Positions 46,525-57,724 of a stretch of 64,000 bases of DNA are shown here, piece after piece. Source of the DNA: Choristoneura fumiferana (lineage: Eukaryota; Arthropoda; Insecta; Lepidoptera; Tortricidae); contig NC_133497.1 in the NCBI RefSeq assembly GCF_025370935.1, positions 4,531,592-4,595,591 of the forward strand, written 5' to 3'. A program made the position numbers and the translations under genes. Every line of letters starts with the position of its first letter. Position 1 is the first letter of the stretch. The notes below the pieces were generated by a model. It ran no database searches. It had not been told where the DNA came from and saw only the letters and a program-made list of their open reading frames with translations.

Positions 46525-46680
46525 GCTGCGGCTCCACTGAGACGGAGAGGTATCGAGCAATCCCTACACGTCTGATGTTAATGAGGCGGAGACGAGATGA
46601 TGTGGATTCAACTAATATGATTGGTTGATCCTTACACGTTTCTCCGATCCGCTCGGCTCCGCCTCAGTGGAGCGGCAGCC
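46525..46680. mobile_element. MITE directly upstream of cassette B
   Basis: Ends GCTGCGGCTCCACTGAG and CTCAGTGGAGCGGCAGC are 17-bp inverted repeats with one mismatch. The element stops 48 bp before the ATG of cassette B, so it occupies that gene's proximal promoter/5' UTR. Confidence 0.75.
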
Positions 46681-46728
46681 TTACTAAAATAATAATAATA
46701 ATTAAAATTGTATTTATATAATTAGAAA

Positions 46729-47987
46729 ATGAGTTCATCGAGTGAAGACGAATCATTAAATCCAGGAGGTGCAGCCAGTGATGCGAAAATTGCGATGTTG
46801 AATTTGCCTTCAAAATCAAGACGTGGTTACATTCAAAAATACGTAAATTTTATGAAGTGGAAAAAGCTACATGGCGTGAAGTCATTTTCGGAAGAAGTTT
46901 TTCTAGATTATTTTAAAGAGTTAGCAAAAGCTAAACTTCCTTCTACTCTTTGGGCTGTGTATTCTATGTTGAAAGCGACGCTGAGTGCTAAAAAGAATAT
47001 TCATATTGCTAAATACTCCAATTTAACGGCTTTTATTAAGCAACAATCTCGTGGATACATATCGCAGAAGTCTAGAGTGTTTACTGCTTCAGAAGTTGAG
47101 ACTTTTTTAAAAGAAGCACCGGACCACATCTATCTTGCTATGAAGGTAGGTATGTCAGACAGCTGTTTAAAAAAAAATATATATAAATGAGAAAAACGTT
47201 ACGGCGCATTACATGAGGGGGATGGAAGGTCAAAAATCTTCATAAATTGTGTTACATAATAATTGAACACACCCCGAGTTGAGAAGAAGGCTGGCTAAAT
47301 TGGTCTCGACCAGTAAGAGCTGAAAGTGGCTACGCAAGATTGAACCAACAACAGGCTGTAATGTCTTCTTGAGAAATGGATGGGGCTCTGAAATGTTTCA
47401 ACCACTTTTCCCATGTGTTACGAAAATAATAAGCATATGACAACAAACTAATTGGATGATTCGGATTTTTAGCTGACAAACATATTATTAGTCTGTTTTC
47501 CTAATTCTCGGGAAACAGTGGTTGAAACACTTCAGAGCCTCACCCAAATATATTGTTGTTTCATTTATAATTTTATATGTTACAGGTTGCCTTGATTTTT
47601 GGAATAAATGGCTCATGTCAGATCATCGAAATGATAAATATTCGAGTTGCGGACATCCAAAAGCACTCAGACCAAATGTTAATAGTAAACATAATGGCAT
47701 CACCATCAAAACAAGCAAGATCATTTATGATCCTCAACAAAGATGTTGAAATAGTTGAGAAATACTTAGCACTAAGACCGAAAAACATGAAGACGGACAG
47801 ATTCTTCATCCGTTATAATCTAGGCAAGTGCAGACACCAAGTTATTGGAAGGAATAACATACAGAAGTATCCGAGGAGGATAGCAGAGTATCTGAAGTTG
47901 CCGAACCCTGAGAAGTACACGGGACATTGTTTCCGGAAAACTACTCTCAGGTTGTCCACTACTTCAGATTTGATGGAGTTCAGAAGG
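46729..47987 (+). pseudogene. cassette B: tyrosine recombinase core with catalytic losses
   Basis: Exon 1 46729-47145 (139 codons; SEDESLNPGG, NLPSKSRRGYIQKY, SEEVFLDYFKELAKA) ends AAG|GTAGGT. Exon 2 starts at 47586 (TTACAG) and reads VALIFGINGSCQ: the codon at 47619-47621 is CAG where A and C have CGT, so the first catalytic Arg is Gln. HCFRK (H-x-x-R) remains, but homology ends near 47987 and the GGW...Y region is missing, replaced by a LINE-tail-like sequence. The two substrate-binding exons are still open, so a DNA-binding or dominant role cannot be excluded. No recombination activity is expected. Confidence 0.78.
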
Positions 47988-47999
47988 GTAATTTTTTCA

Positions 48000-48110
48000 A
48001 TCACAACTTTACACCCTTTACTAGGATACGCAAGAGTGGTGGAGGAAAGGGGAGGCCTTTGCCCACCAGTGGGACATATTATATTACGGGCTGCAAAAAA
48101 CATATTACTT
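48000..48110 (+). mobile_element. LINE 3' tail fragment at the broken end of cassette B
   Basis: CTTTGCCCACCAGTGGGACA and ATATTATATTACGGGCTGCA resemble the GCCCAGCAGTGGGAC type of LINE 3' end. It begins where the recombinase homology stops, so insertion probably removed the catalytic end. Confidence 0.6.
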
Positions 48111-48576
48111 GAATTTTATTAAAAGTCTAAACAAGTACTTCAAAATAGAAGTGTTCTTTTTCTTTTCCAAAAGTGAGTGGAACGTTTGTGGCTAAAGCCA
48201 CGTGGATAAATCGAGGATTGCGTGGTCAAACGATGAGTCAAAATAATTCAGCACAAATGCAACTGTGTTTTTGATAATTTCGTATGAATTATTAACCTTC
48301 CAGGTTTGCATTTATGCATTGTTAAAAAAAAGTAACAATAATAATATGTTAAAGTTTAAATTCGAAGTTTTGTATGAATTATTAGATCCAGTTATTGGTA
48401 TTTGTTGTATCTTACCTTCCAGGTTTGCAGCTTTATTATGTGCATTGTTATCTTTTTAAATTTTGCCCAAGTATTTATTCATTAATGTATGTAGGTAAAC
48501 TTTTATTTATAAAGTCACGGGCGACGGGTTGCCCACCGCTGGTGCAGTGTCACCAAACTGTATTTTTATTTTCCAG

Positions 48577-48672
48577 AAATCAGAGCAGTCTGCCCTTACG
48601 CAGGCTCGGGGGTGAATGTCGAGGTGAAAAGAGCGGCGAGCGATATCCCATTCGACTTCATTGATGTTAAAG
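48577..48672 (+). pseudogene. cassette B tail exon (reduced TQ exon)
   Basis: After a TTTTCCAG acceptor the exon ends DIPFDFIDVK and then G|GTTTGC in phase 1, like DDPFDFIPDKYG in cassette C. The TQ motifs are gone. In phase 0, as used by A and C, it hits a stop (TGA at 48613). It would need one base from the preceding exon. Confidence 0.55.
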
Positions 48673-48789
48673 GTTTGCCAAAGTTTTTGTTAAGGTACGG
48701 TTAAAATGAGGGTTTTCACAGAGGCGAAATGTCGCTAGATGGCGTTAGTATCGTGAGGTCCGTTTGACGTTACCTTGCCTGAGATTGGT

Positions 48790-48990
48790 TTTTAACCTCC
48801 GACGCAAAAAGAGGGGTGTTATAAGTTTGACCGCTATGTGTGTCTGTCTGTGGCACCGTAGCTCTTAAACGGGTGGACCGATTTGAATGCGGTTTTATTT
48901 TATTTGAGATCTGGTTTTCTAGCGATGGTTCTGAGCCGTTTTTGAGATATTGAACTTTGAAGTGACAAAGTGGGGGGTTTTCAAACTTTT
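48790..48990 (+). repeat. GACGCAAAAAGAGGGG repeat, third copy
   Basis: Same words as 13797-14005. Lies between cassette B exons 3 and 4; preceded at 48706-48790 by a fragment of the TAGATGGCGTTAGTATCGTG MITE. Confidence 0.72.
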
Positions 48991-49250
48991 GTTGATTAGG
49001 TTAGGTTAGCCGCTTGCTCAGTCTAACTGCTTTATGTTATTTCTTTGTAAGCCATTTCCACCCTGAAGAAAAAGGTGAAAAGGTAGATAGATAGATCGAA
49101 TGTTCCTCGCTGAAAACTCGCACATAGCAAAATTTTTATAAAAACTTTAATTTTGTGGCTGTTAGCGCTTGTTTGCTTTGATCTTACTCAAATATTTTAC
49201 TTTATGCACTAGAGCATAAAAAACAATTTATACAGCCTAAAAACATGAGA

Positions 49251-49427
49251 ATGAGGGTTTATTAGCAGGCGAAATATCGCTAGATGGCGTTAGTATCCTG
49301 TTGACGTTACAGAGTTGCAGTTATTCAACCAATCAACTTCGACTTTTTTTGTTTTTGGCAACCGGTCGCTTACAAACGTGGCACAAATAAAGTGGTCAGA
49401 CCTTACGATACTAGCGCCAAGTAGCAT
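49251..49427. mobile_element. TAGATGGCGTTAGTATC MITE
   Basis: AATGAGGGTTTATTAGCAGG opens it, then TAGATGGCGTTAGTATC, and the other end reads TACGATACTAGCGCCAAGTA. Related copy at 55780-55962 and a fragment at 48706-48790. Confidence 0.65.
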
Positions 49428-49466
49428 GTAAAAGAAACTTGAATTGAAAAAAAAAAACATTTTCAG

Positions 49467-49744
49467 TACCACCACGACCGTCGCAGCTTCCTTCCCCGCG
49501 GCCCGCCTTCCGACGTCGCCCCAGACCGAGAATAAACCTAATAATGGAACTATTAAATCGCCAACTTAAAAGAGACGAGGAGCGAGAAAGAGAAGAACAC
49601 AAGCGACAGATGGAGTGGATCAAGGTTGAAGCGAGACGGGTAGAGGCCAAGGCCGCGTGCAATGCTGTGCTAAAGGGTATTGCAGACGTAGCGATGACTT
49701 TTCTTGAAAGACTGACAACTAATAGGGGTGTGATGTGGCATTGA
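49467..49744 (+). CDS. cassette B coiled-coil exon
   Basis: After CATTTTCAG the exon reads VPPRPSQLPSPRPAFRRRP, then MELLNRQLKRDEEREREEHK, VEARRVEAKAACN and GIADVAMTFLERL, to TGA at 49742-49744. Aligns to 57725-57975 and 18864-18593 across the whole exon (V/EARRVE; RRIADV). Entered in phase 1 like the others. Still open although the catalytic exon upstream is damaged, which hints that this end is under selection or recently lost its partner. Confidence 0.62.
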
Positions 49745-51367
49745 TTTTATATATGGCTTAATGCCGTCATAACTGAACTGTTGTAAATTATGCCCGTGCA
49801 ATTTTTTAAATATACAACGACAACCGTTCATTTACACGATTCTTGTTACCAAAAATTAAATGATTTAGACTTAGAGTTTGGCTTGAAAAAAGTTTCGGTA
49901 ACAATTTGAAACACATTTGAAAGGACAATGTTCTCTCGCACAACGCCATCTATTGATTGCAAACGAAGTTAACATCATCTAATGAGCCGAGGTACGTACG
50001 TTACCGTTCTTGGACAGCGCCCTCTATTCTTGTTTAAACTTAAAATATGATCCCGAGGGAACGCATTACCTGGATATCAAGTATCGTATGTCTCAATGCA
50101 GATCTTTGTCTATCTGCACGCCAAGTTTCATGTAAATCCGTTCAGCTGTTATTCTTTTAAACATCCAAACCTCCAAACATTTTCAGAAACTTTCACATTT
50201 ATGATATTCGTAGGATATTAGCAAATTATAAATAGGATAGATAAAAAATATAGATTTCCGGAAGCGCTGGTAGTTTAAAAAAAACGTGTAAATGAGGCCA
50301 TACCATTGCGGCCTATTTACAGAATAAACGGTTTGAATTTGATACACGTTTTAAATCGAGAGCATAAACATAGCTGTGTTCGTGTATTTGTTTTTATTCG
50401 ATATATATGCAAAATAATGCTTGAGGCGCATTCCGGAATTTTTTAGCCACGAACTATCTCAAACGCAAAACTGTGGCAAAGACTGGCTAGAAATCAGTAA
50501 CCCAAGAAATTCGGACAAGGAACTGGCTATGGATGGCGCTTCGATGGTCGAATAACCACATGCCCAAGCAGGGTCTCCGTTGGCAATCTACTGGCAGAAG
50601 ACGGCCAAATGGAAAACTTTTCTACGAGCCCTATGTCCCTAGTGTGGGATAACAGGACTACAATCAGCATCATCGTCATAGTAATAAAAAAACTGACAAA
50701 TAATGTATATTGTTTATATTTATCTGACCCGGTGACGCCTTTGTTTTGGGAAATGTACTATTCTGTGATGCCCATTTATTATTGTGGTTACGACAAGTGA
50801 CGAAAGTTCTGGTTTGGACCACAATTTGACCACAATCTAAATAAAGATTCACTATATTTGCTGAAGAAAAAGTAGTATGGCCAAATCACCTATGGCTGTA
50901 GAAACTAAGAATGAAAAAAAAAACAGTTTGAGTTGCCAGTTTCATCACTAGGAATCCCCCTATAATTAAAATACGGATTAGAACTTGAGGTTAAATTACT
51001 ACTGTTGGAAATATTGCAAATAAATAGATTATAAAATAAATTGACAATACCAATATAAAGCATTATCGGAATTCATTAATTTTACTTGATATTCAATTTA
51101 CTTTTTCGATTGGCTAGAAAGGCTAGATGCCAGACTATAGATAATAAATTCAAAAACTTTTTAAATTTTATGAGGAAGAGGGAGGACGCTTACGGCTTAT
51201 CTCGTCAATATGACGTTTCCTTTCCTCATTATTTATTTTGAATTGACCATTGATTGCTGTATTTCCTATCATGATTTTCACTGAAACATGAGTGAGAAGC
51301 GCAGTAGACAATACAAAAAACTCTAGCTACTTTTAACGCGGATTATTCACATTTTAATTTCACGAAA
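49745..51367. other. intergenic between cassettes B and C
   Basis: A LINE RT C-terminal relic lies at 50470-50640 on the plus strand (NNHMPKQGLRWQSTGRRRPN); otherwise AT-rich sequence with no recognisable gene. Confidence 0.55.
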
Positions 51368-54106
51368 ATGGACTCTTCTATCGGTGAAGAAGAATCATTG
51401 CAAGAAGGTGAAAAGAGCGCAACAAGAATGGATAACTTGCCTGCGAAATCAAGAGATATATATTTAAAGGCATACGAATCGTTTATGGAATGGTGGACTT
51501 CAGTAGGCGCTAAAAATTTTTCGGAGCCTGTACTTCTGGCGTATTTCAAAGAGCAGGCTAAAAAGAAGCAAGCGTCCACCCTTTGGGTGACTTACTCCAT
51601 GCTGCGAGCTACACTCAGCGCGAATCATAATGTCCTTATTAATGGCTATCCTAAATTATTGATGTTCCTCAAGAGTCAAGCTAAAGGGCATAAATCAAAA
51701 AAATCTAATGTTTTTACAGCAGAAAATGTGGAGACTTTCTTAGAAGAAGCGCCTGACGAGATTTATCTTGTTATAAAAGTAAGTAGTATTTATAGCAGGC
51801 GGTTGTTCGTGTAATTTTTTTCACAAAGTACACATGTTACAACTTGCAACAACATTTTGTTGTAAAAACGTTTAGGTTGATCTAAATAAGAATAAATCTC
51901 CATCTTCATTTTACTTACAGGCATCCAGGTGGGGGGCGCGTGTTCACCCTTATGTAGTTAGTACTAGCTTTGACCCAAGGCTTTGTCCGTGTGGATCTTC
52001 AAACTGTGCATTTGTCAAAATCATGTCAGTTTTTTTGCTCCATTTTGACATAAAAGACGGACAAACATAAAAACACACTTTTGCATTCATAATATTAGTA
52101 TGGATTCCATTGGTCCACACAAAGATGTTTGCTTCATCGTTTATAATATGAACTGTTTAGGAATGGGTTTTGCTCCCATGATCAAACACGACCTAGGGCT
52201 CTTCAAAGCTGTAGTGAATAGGTTGTTACCTGATCAGTAAGTTACAACTTTGGCCTCATCTACACTTTTCATCAGGTGAGATGGGGTCAATCACAGGTCA
52301 GTTTTATTTGGGCTCCACAGAATACCAGCATTACTGCACATAATGTGCGGCAACACATGCTGAGTGGAGACCCTTTTTGGTATCCTGTTGTGTCACCAAG
52401 TAACATAGTTTTAGTGCTAGTTTTAGTCTTAGTTTTAGGTGGTACTTATGGAGCCAAAATAAACCTTTCTTTCTTTCTTTCTAAAAAAAGGAATAGTCCC
52501 ACTACTCATTTTTCAAAGTGCTGGCAACATTTCCAGCTTTCAGTTGACCCACCTGCTTGTTTTCCCCCAATCATTTCTCTCAACAACTTGTAATGAGGGC
52601 TATCGTTTTTCGTCTTTCTAGATTGCGTGAGGTTTTAAGTGTGGCTTTCAATTCAAAGTCTGTTATTACGGTTGTGAAAACAAAGATTAGAATAAAATCA
52701 TATTTAATACACCTTAAAACCGTACCATAAAAATATTGAGCAACCACAATGTTGCGTTGTCCCGTTTTGTTCGGAAAAAAAAGGGAGGACAAAGTTTCCG
52801 AAAGACAAAACTGTCTCAAAACACAGACATTAATTGCCCGGTAACGCATAATTAATTTCAGGTAATGTAAAATATTCACAAAAAATATTCTAATTATAAA
52901 TAAACCCGCGTAGCTCACCCAAAAACTAGATAGAGATATGACATTTCGAAGACCTCACGCTACACTAGCGCCTCTAGCGGCGAATTCATATGCAATAGCC
53001 CTCATTGATTTGGGTATTACATTGCGGGAGTTGTATCAATGAACTCCAACCTATTTACTTCTGCATTAAAAGAACTAAAATGCTAAGTAATGTTAAAAGT
53101 AACTTTAGCTAATAATGCTAAGTAATGTGGGCTTTTCGTGTGTGGTGTCTGGTCACATGAGTTGTAAAATCACCTTTGTGTATAGGTTGTAATAAGACTG
53201 AAGACCTTATTCATTTTCTTTTGGAATGTGATCAGAATTAAGGACATTAGAGACAGGTATTTGTATGGTATGGGCTTGTTCAATGAAGGTGTAAATGTAA
53301 TTCTAAGTCGACCGCGTTCAGAAAAAGCAATGCTGATTTACAGATTCATTAGACAGGCCTTTGCATCCAGAGACGTGGTTTCAGTGCAAGGAAGAACGTA
53401 ATATCTGTAGTGTGGTGTATATAACTGAGGCTCCCCATGAGGCTGACATAGTCACATTTGGCATACTAAAGCCTTGTTAATAAGAGACAAAATAAAAACT
53501 TGTTCACAGGTGGGCTTAGTGTTCGGGATATGCGGAGCTTGTCGTGCAGCTGAACTCATCAGAATAAGGCCAGAAGATGTCCAGAAGCATTCTGACCAAG
53601 CAATGCTAGTCAACTTATACTCCTCTAGTTCACCATCAAAGTTGGAACGGTCATTCGTAATCAGAGACGAATATGTAAAGATAGTTGAAAAGTATCAAGC
53701 TCTAAGGCCTCCTGACACGGAGCTTGATAGGTTCTTCATTAACTACCAGCAAGGGAAGTGCACGAGGCAAGCTATTGGTAAACAGAAGCTCAGCGAGTTT
53801 CCCAAAAAGATAGCTCAGTTCTTGAACTTGCCAAACCCTGAGACTTATACTGGTCACTGCTTGCGGAGAACATCTGCTTGTCTCCTGGCCCAGTCGGGAG
53901 CTGATGCAGTGTTGCTGAAGCAGTGTGGAGGATGGAAAAGCACCAATGGTATAGCGGAATATTTGGAAGGAACATATACTAAGGTAAGAAAACTTTTGTG
54001 CTGTTTTTGTATTTGGAAACCGTCAGCATAACGCTGATTTTACTTACAGATTGCGCGCGAGTTGGATGCAGAGCTCAGGAATGCGATAGTGTTGCGACCT
54101 TATTAG
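51368..54106 (+). CDS. cassette C: Crypton-like tyrosine recombinase, catalytically complete
   Basis: Exon 1 51368-51778 (MDSSIGEEESLQEG; NLPAKSRDIYLKAYE; SEPVLLAYFKEQAKK) is the core-binding domain. Exon 2 53510-53983 is catalytic: Arg in GACRAAELIRI, Lys in SPSKLERSF, HCLRR (H-x-x-R), GGWKS and Tyr in AEYLEGTYTK. A small exon 54050-54106 adds IARELDAELRNAIVLRPY and a stop. Both joins are in phase 0. All recognisable catalytic residues are present, so this is the best candidate for a working enzyme. It may alternatively splice past exon 3 into the TQ exon at 54802, also phase 0. A CAATGAGGGCTATCG transposon lies in intron 2 (52591-53007). Confidence 0.85.
52591..53007. mobile_element. CAATGAGGGCTATCG transposon, third copy
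   Basis: TAATGAGGGCTATCG start and CAATAGCCCTCATTG end. In the large intron of cassette C. Confidence 0.78.
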
Positions 54107-54120
54107 AATTAATGCTGACG

Positions 54121-54155
54121 AATTTATCGACATACAGAAGGTATGTCGATAAATT
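54121..54155. repeat. 15-5-15 perfect inverted repeat after cassette C stop
   Basis: AATTTATCGACATAC, spacer AGAAG, then GTATGTCGATAAATT. The arms are exact complements, and the stop codon of cassette C's small exon lies 14 bp upstream. Arm and spacer sizes recall sites bound by tyrosine recombinases (two inverted arms round a short spacer), but it could equally be an RNA hairpin. Confidence 0.8.
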
Positions 54156-54801
54156 TGTAAAAGAAATATTATTTTAATTTTAGCATTATGTTATTATTTT
54201 TTTAACTTTCGCGCTTTAAACACATAATTATGTATGATTAAACCGTCAACAAAAAAAAACTGAAAGGAATTCGGATCAGTCATTAAAAAAAAAATATGGG
54301 GTGCAATATGAGTTTTAACGCGATCGATATGTGTACAGCTGTCAAGGACAGCACTACACTAAAGGCGACTGAGGGGAGGCGTGTGGATAGCGGGGGGAGA
54401 GGCTCCCGCCCTTCACCTCAGGCCCCGACTGCATTCAACTCGCGCGCTATCTGTACTAGAATTTTCGTGTGGAGTCATTTCCGTGAGCAATCGTATCTGG
54501 ATATGGATCCCATTGATTGTATACTAACATCTTGGTTTTCATTTATGCTGTATGAAGAATAGCTTTTCAACATTTAATGTTCCTAGACTTAGCGTTTGAG
54601 TTTGCACTTGTTTGGTTTTGAGCTGTTGAGCTGTTTTTACATGAAAAAGTAACACATATAAACACACACAGTTCGACTTCTAACTGATCTTGATCATGAT
54701 GTTGTGCGCACAGAAATATATTTTGATTTATATCCGTACTATAAATGTACAGTTTTAAGTTATTTTTCCCTTTTTAATATTTTTTTGTTTTTATTTTTCA
54801 G

Positions 54802-55189
54802 AGAACCAGAATAGATCCTCCGCGAATAATGCCGCAACCGACTGAAAATGAACAGGCTGAGTTTCTTCTAGATGATACTCAACAGTTTGAGTGCACAATA
54901 AATGATACTCCACACTTTGAGTCCACAGTAAACGAGACTCAATCTGAGTCCAGACTGAATACTCAGGAAACTCAAACTCAATGGAGTGATTTTGCTAATA
55001 ACATTCCACAAAATCAATGGAATGAATCCCTGCTTGACCCGCAAGCTCAACAGACTCAACTAAAATCTGAGTCATTGGCTCAACAAGAGTCTATGCTCAA
55101 TGATACTCAGACACGGTGGAGTGAGGGTGTTGATGATTCTCAATCGATGAAGAGTGATGACCCTTTTGATTTCATCCCTGATAAATACG
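54802..55189 (+). CDS. cassette C SQ/TQ-rich exon
   Basis: Opens after ATTTTTCAG in phase 0 (RTRIDPPRIMPQPTENEQAE) and leaves in phase 1 at TAC G|GTGAGT. It contains seven TQ (DTQQ, ETQS, NTQE, ETQT, TQW, QTQL, DTQT) and one SQ (DSQS) in about 115 residues, in an acidic, Gln-rich, presumably disordered chain ending DDPFDFIPDKYG. That density meets the usual idea of an SQ/TQ cluster, the kind of sequence phosphorylated by ATM/ATR kinases. Function here is inferred only. Confidence 0.72.
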
Positions 55190-55309
55190 GTGAGTTTGAG
55201 TTTTTTCACTATAATACTTAGTTTTAAAGGCCCGGGTACACATAATGACTTCCATGCGCAAAACGGCTTGTGCAAAAATTGGCACAAAAACTGTATGTCG
55301 TCCAAAAGC

Positions 55310-55736
55310 CAATGAGGGCTATCGTTTTTTGTCTCACTAGATGGCGCACTGTTGCGTGAGGTTTTTAAGTGTGGCTTTCAGAGTCTGTTATTACGGGCGT
55401 TAAAACAAAGTTTAGATTAAAATCATATTTAAAACACTTTAAAACCGTACCATAAAAATATCCAGCAACCACAGTGTTGCTTAGTCCCGTTTTGTTCGGA
55501 AAAAAGGTAGGACAAAAGTTTCCGAAAGACAAAACTGTCTCAAAACACAGACATTCATTGCCCCGTAATGCATAATTGCCATAATTAATTTCAGGTTATG
55601 CAAAATATTCACAAAAAATTTCTTATTATAAATAAACCCGCGTAGCTCGCCCAAAAACTATGAGATTTGACATTTCGGAGACCTCACGCTACACTAGCGC
55701 CTCTAGCGGCGAACTCATTCGCGATAGCCCTCATTG
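55310..55736. mobile_element. CAATGAGGGCTATCG transposon, fourth copy
   Basis: CAATGAGGGCTATCG start at 55310 and CGATAGCCCTCATTG end at 55736, perfect terminal repeats. Between the TQ and coiled-coil exons of cassette C. Confidence 0.82.
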
Positions 55737-55779
55737 TGTGGTATACGGTTTTACCGTGTTAACGCTGACGCATGCTTGT

Positions 55780-55962
55780 TTTCATGACAGACCAGTTGGC
55801 GCTAATATCGTGAGGTTAGTTTGAGAACTTTGACATTTGCGTCGCGCTCTTGATTGGTTAAAAAAACTAAATGAGCCAATCGCAAGACTGAAACGTCAAA
55901 CGGATCTCACGATACTAACGCCATCTAGTATTTTTTTGCCTGTCGGAAAACCCTCATTGGAA
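55780..55962. mobile_element. TAGATGGCGTTAGTATC MITE, reverse copy
   Basis: CAGTTGGCGCTAATATCGTG and GATACTAACGCCATCTAGTA are the two ends; it finishes AAACCCTCATT. Confidence 0.68.
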
Positions 55963-56789
55963 TTTGCGCAAGTATAATTTTTTTATTTATTTATTTATTA
56001 ATATAAGCACATACATTTAACAATATATTTACAGTACGCCATACTGTAATAGTACATTGTGTCGTAAGGGCGATAAATAAGGAATTACGAACGAGAGTCT
56101 ATTAGATGTCCGAAGTCGAAGACTGAGGGCTTTAATGAGTCGATGTTCGTATTTCTAGTACCGCCCGTGCGACATAAATTTTTTTTTTTCATCACATTTG
56201 CGAGTAAAATTTTATATTTCTAAAAGATAAAATATAATTGTTCCAAATATTGGCGATACCTTAGGCAGCGCCGCCCTCCCCCTCCCCCAGCACGCGCCTC
56301 ACGTGCGTGTGCGTGTGGGCCAGCGCGCGCAGCGCCATCAGCACGGGCATTGACTCATTGACCAACCTTGGGCTTCACGACAAGAAAATTAGTACGCATG
56401 CAATGACTCGATTTACCGACCACTTGTCATGACAGGCATGAGTCATTGCGCAGTCGAGGGTCGAGGTTTGATATGGCAGCAGGACCACAGGTAGCCTGCT
56501 TGTGACGAAATAGCAAATGTGATGAAAACATTGTATTTTAGCGAACATGACTGTGACAAAACAAATTTACTTTGTTTTGGCGTCGCACTCTGATACTAAA
56601 ATTCTTGAGCAAAGTGAAAGTGAAGTGAAAGTGAATGGTTGAAAGTGTAGCCGGACCCTTAACCAAATTTCGAAGTGTTGTCCTCTGTTTCACCACTCTG
56701 CAGTGAGGGGAGGTAATGGTAACTCCCACCGGGTTGCTTAATTTTTTTTTCATTACGTCAATGATGATTAATATGGCATAGCATATGCG

Positions 56790-57025
56790 CCCAAAGACAT
56801 ACGTTACATACAAAGCGTTTTCGCTCGTCCTTTATTATCCGGACAGCTGAGGAGTGGAATGCTCTGCCAGCTCCTGTGTTCCCTGATCGGTACAATCTGG
56901 CCGTCTTCAAATCTAGGGTGAATGGGCATTTATTAAGCAAGAGTGCTCCATCTTAGTACAAATCTTCCCTTACCATCAGGTCGTGATTGTGGCTTTATTT
57001 CTGTATGAATAAATAAATAGACAAC
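56790..57025 (+). mobile_element. LINE C-terminal and 3' fragment
   Basis: Plus frame includes IIRTAEEWNALPAPVFPDRY and LAVFKSRVNGHL, the conserved C-terminal end of jockey/CR1-like RT proteins, followed by GAATAAATAAATAG at the 3' end. Truncated. Confidence 0.75.
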
Positions 57026-57065
57026 CTGATTAGTCTAGTGGTTAGAAAACCTGACTACGAACCTT

Positions 57066-57472
57066 GAGGCACTTGTCCCACCGCCGACGACAAGCGAGAA
57101 GCGAGTAGAGCGAGTAACTAGAAACGAGTGGGCGAGCAGCGAGAAGCGAGTGTAGTTTTGTCGCTCGGCTGTAAGCGAGTGTTCGCGTGCGACGGGCGAT
57201 TACTCGCTCCACTCGACTCGCTCGTGCGGGGCGGCCGCCAAGCTGACATCGCTGAGCGAGTATCTATAGCTCAGCGAGTTTTATAGCTCTTGTCGCTGCG
57301 ACAAAAGATTTAAGAGCGAGTTCTCGCCGACAGTGTGAACAGCCAGCGATCAACTATTAATATATGTGTCTCTTTTACTCACACAGGATCTTATATCTTT
57401 TGTTTGTTTCTTGAGCGAGAAAATAGTCGATAGCCAATCGTTTCCTCGCTGGCGGTGAGACAAGTGCCTGAG
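57066..57472. mobile_element. about 400-bp GCGAG-rich DNA transposon
   Basis: Ends AGGCACTTGTCCCACCGCC and GGCGGTGAGACAAGTGCCTG are inverted repeats with one or two mismatches. Inside are dozens of GCGAG/CGAGC words. No ORF. Confidence 0.72.
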
Positions 57473-57517
57473 ATCCCCCAGGTCCGATCCCCGGTCGGAG
57501 CAGATATTCATATCCAT

Positions 57518-57614
57518 CCCAGCCTATATACGTCCCACTGCTGGGCACAGGCCTCCTCTCAGAACAAGAGGGCTTGGGCCATAGTTCCCACGCGGGCCCA
57601 GTGCGGATTGGGAA
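57518..57614 (-). mobile_element. SINE tail fragment
   Basis: CCCAGCCTATATACGTCCCA to CCCAGTGCGGATTGGGA, as in 15465-15560. Head missing; 110 bp before the last cassette C exon. Confidence 0.78.
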
Positions 57615-57724
57615 GATATTCGTATAATAAATACGAATGATGGTTTTGGAGTCTTCGTTCTTTTCCCTCTAGTCAAAAGGGATGTTTACGTGTATTTAAA
57701 TTTACCATTTTAATATTTTTCCAG

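Noticed and set aside
48990..49015. Telomeric TTAGG repeats
   Set aside because: Only GGTTAGGTTAG-like words occur, not a TTAGG array.
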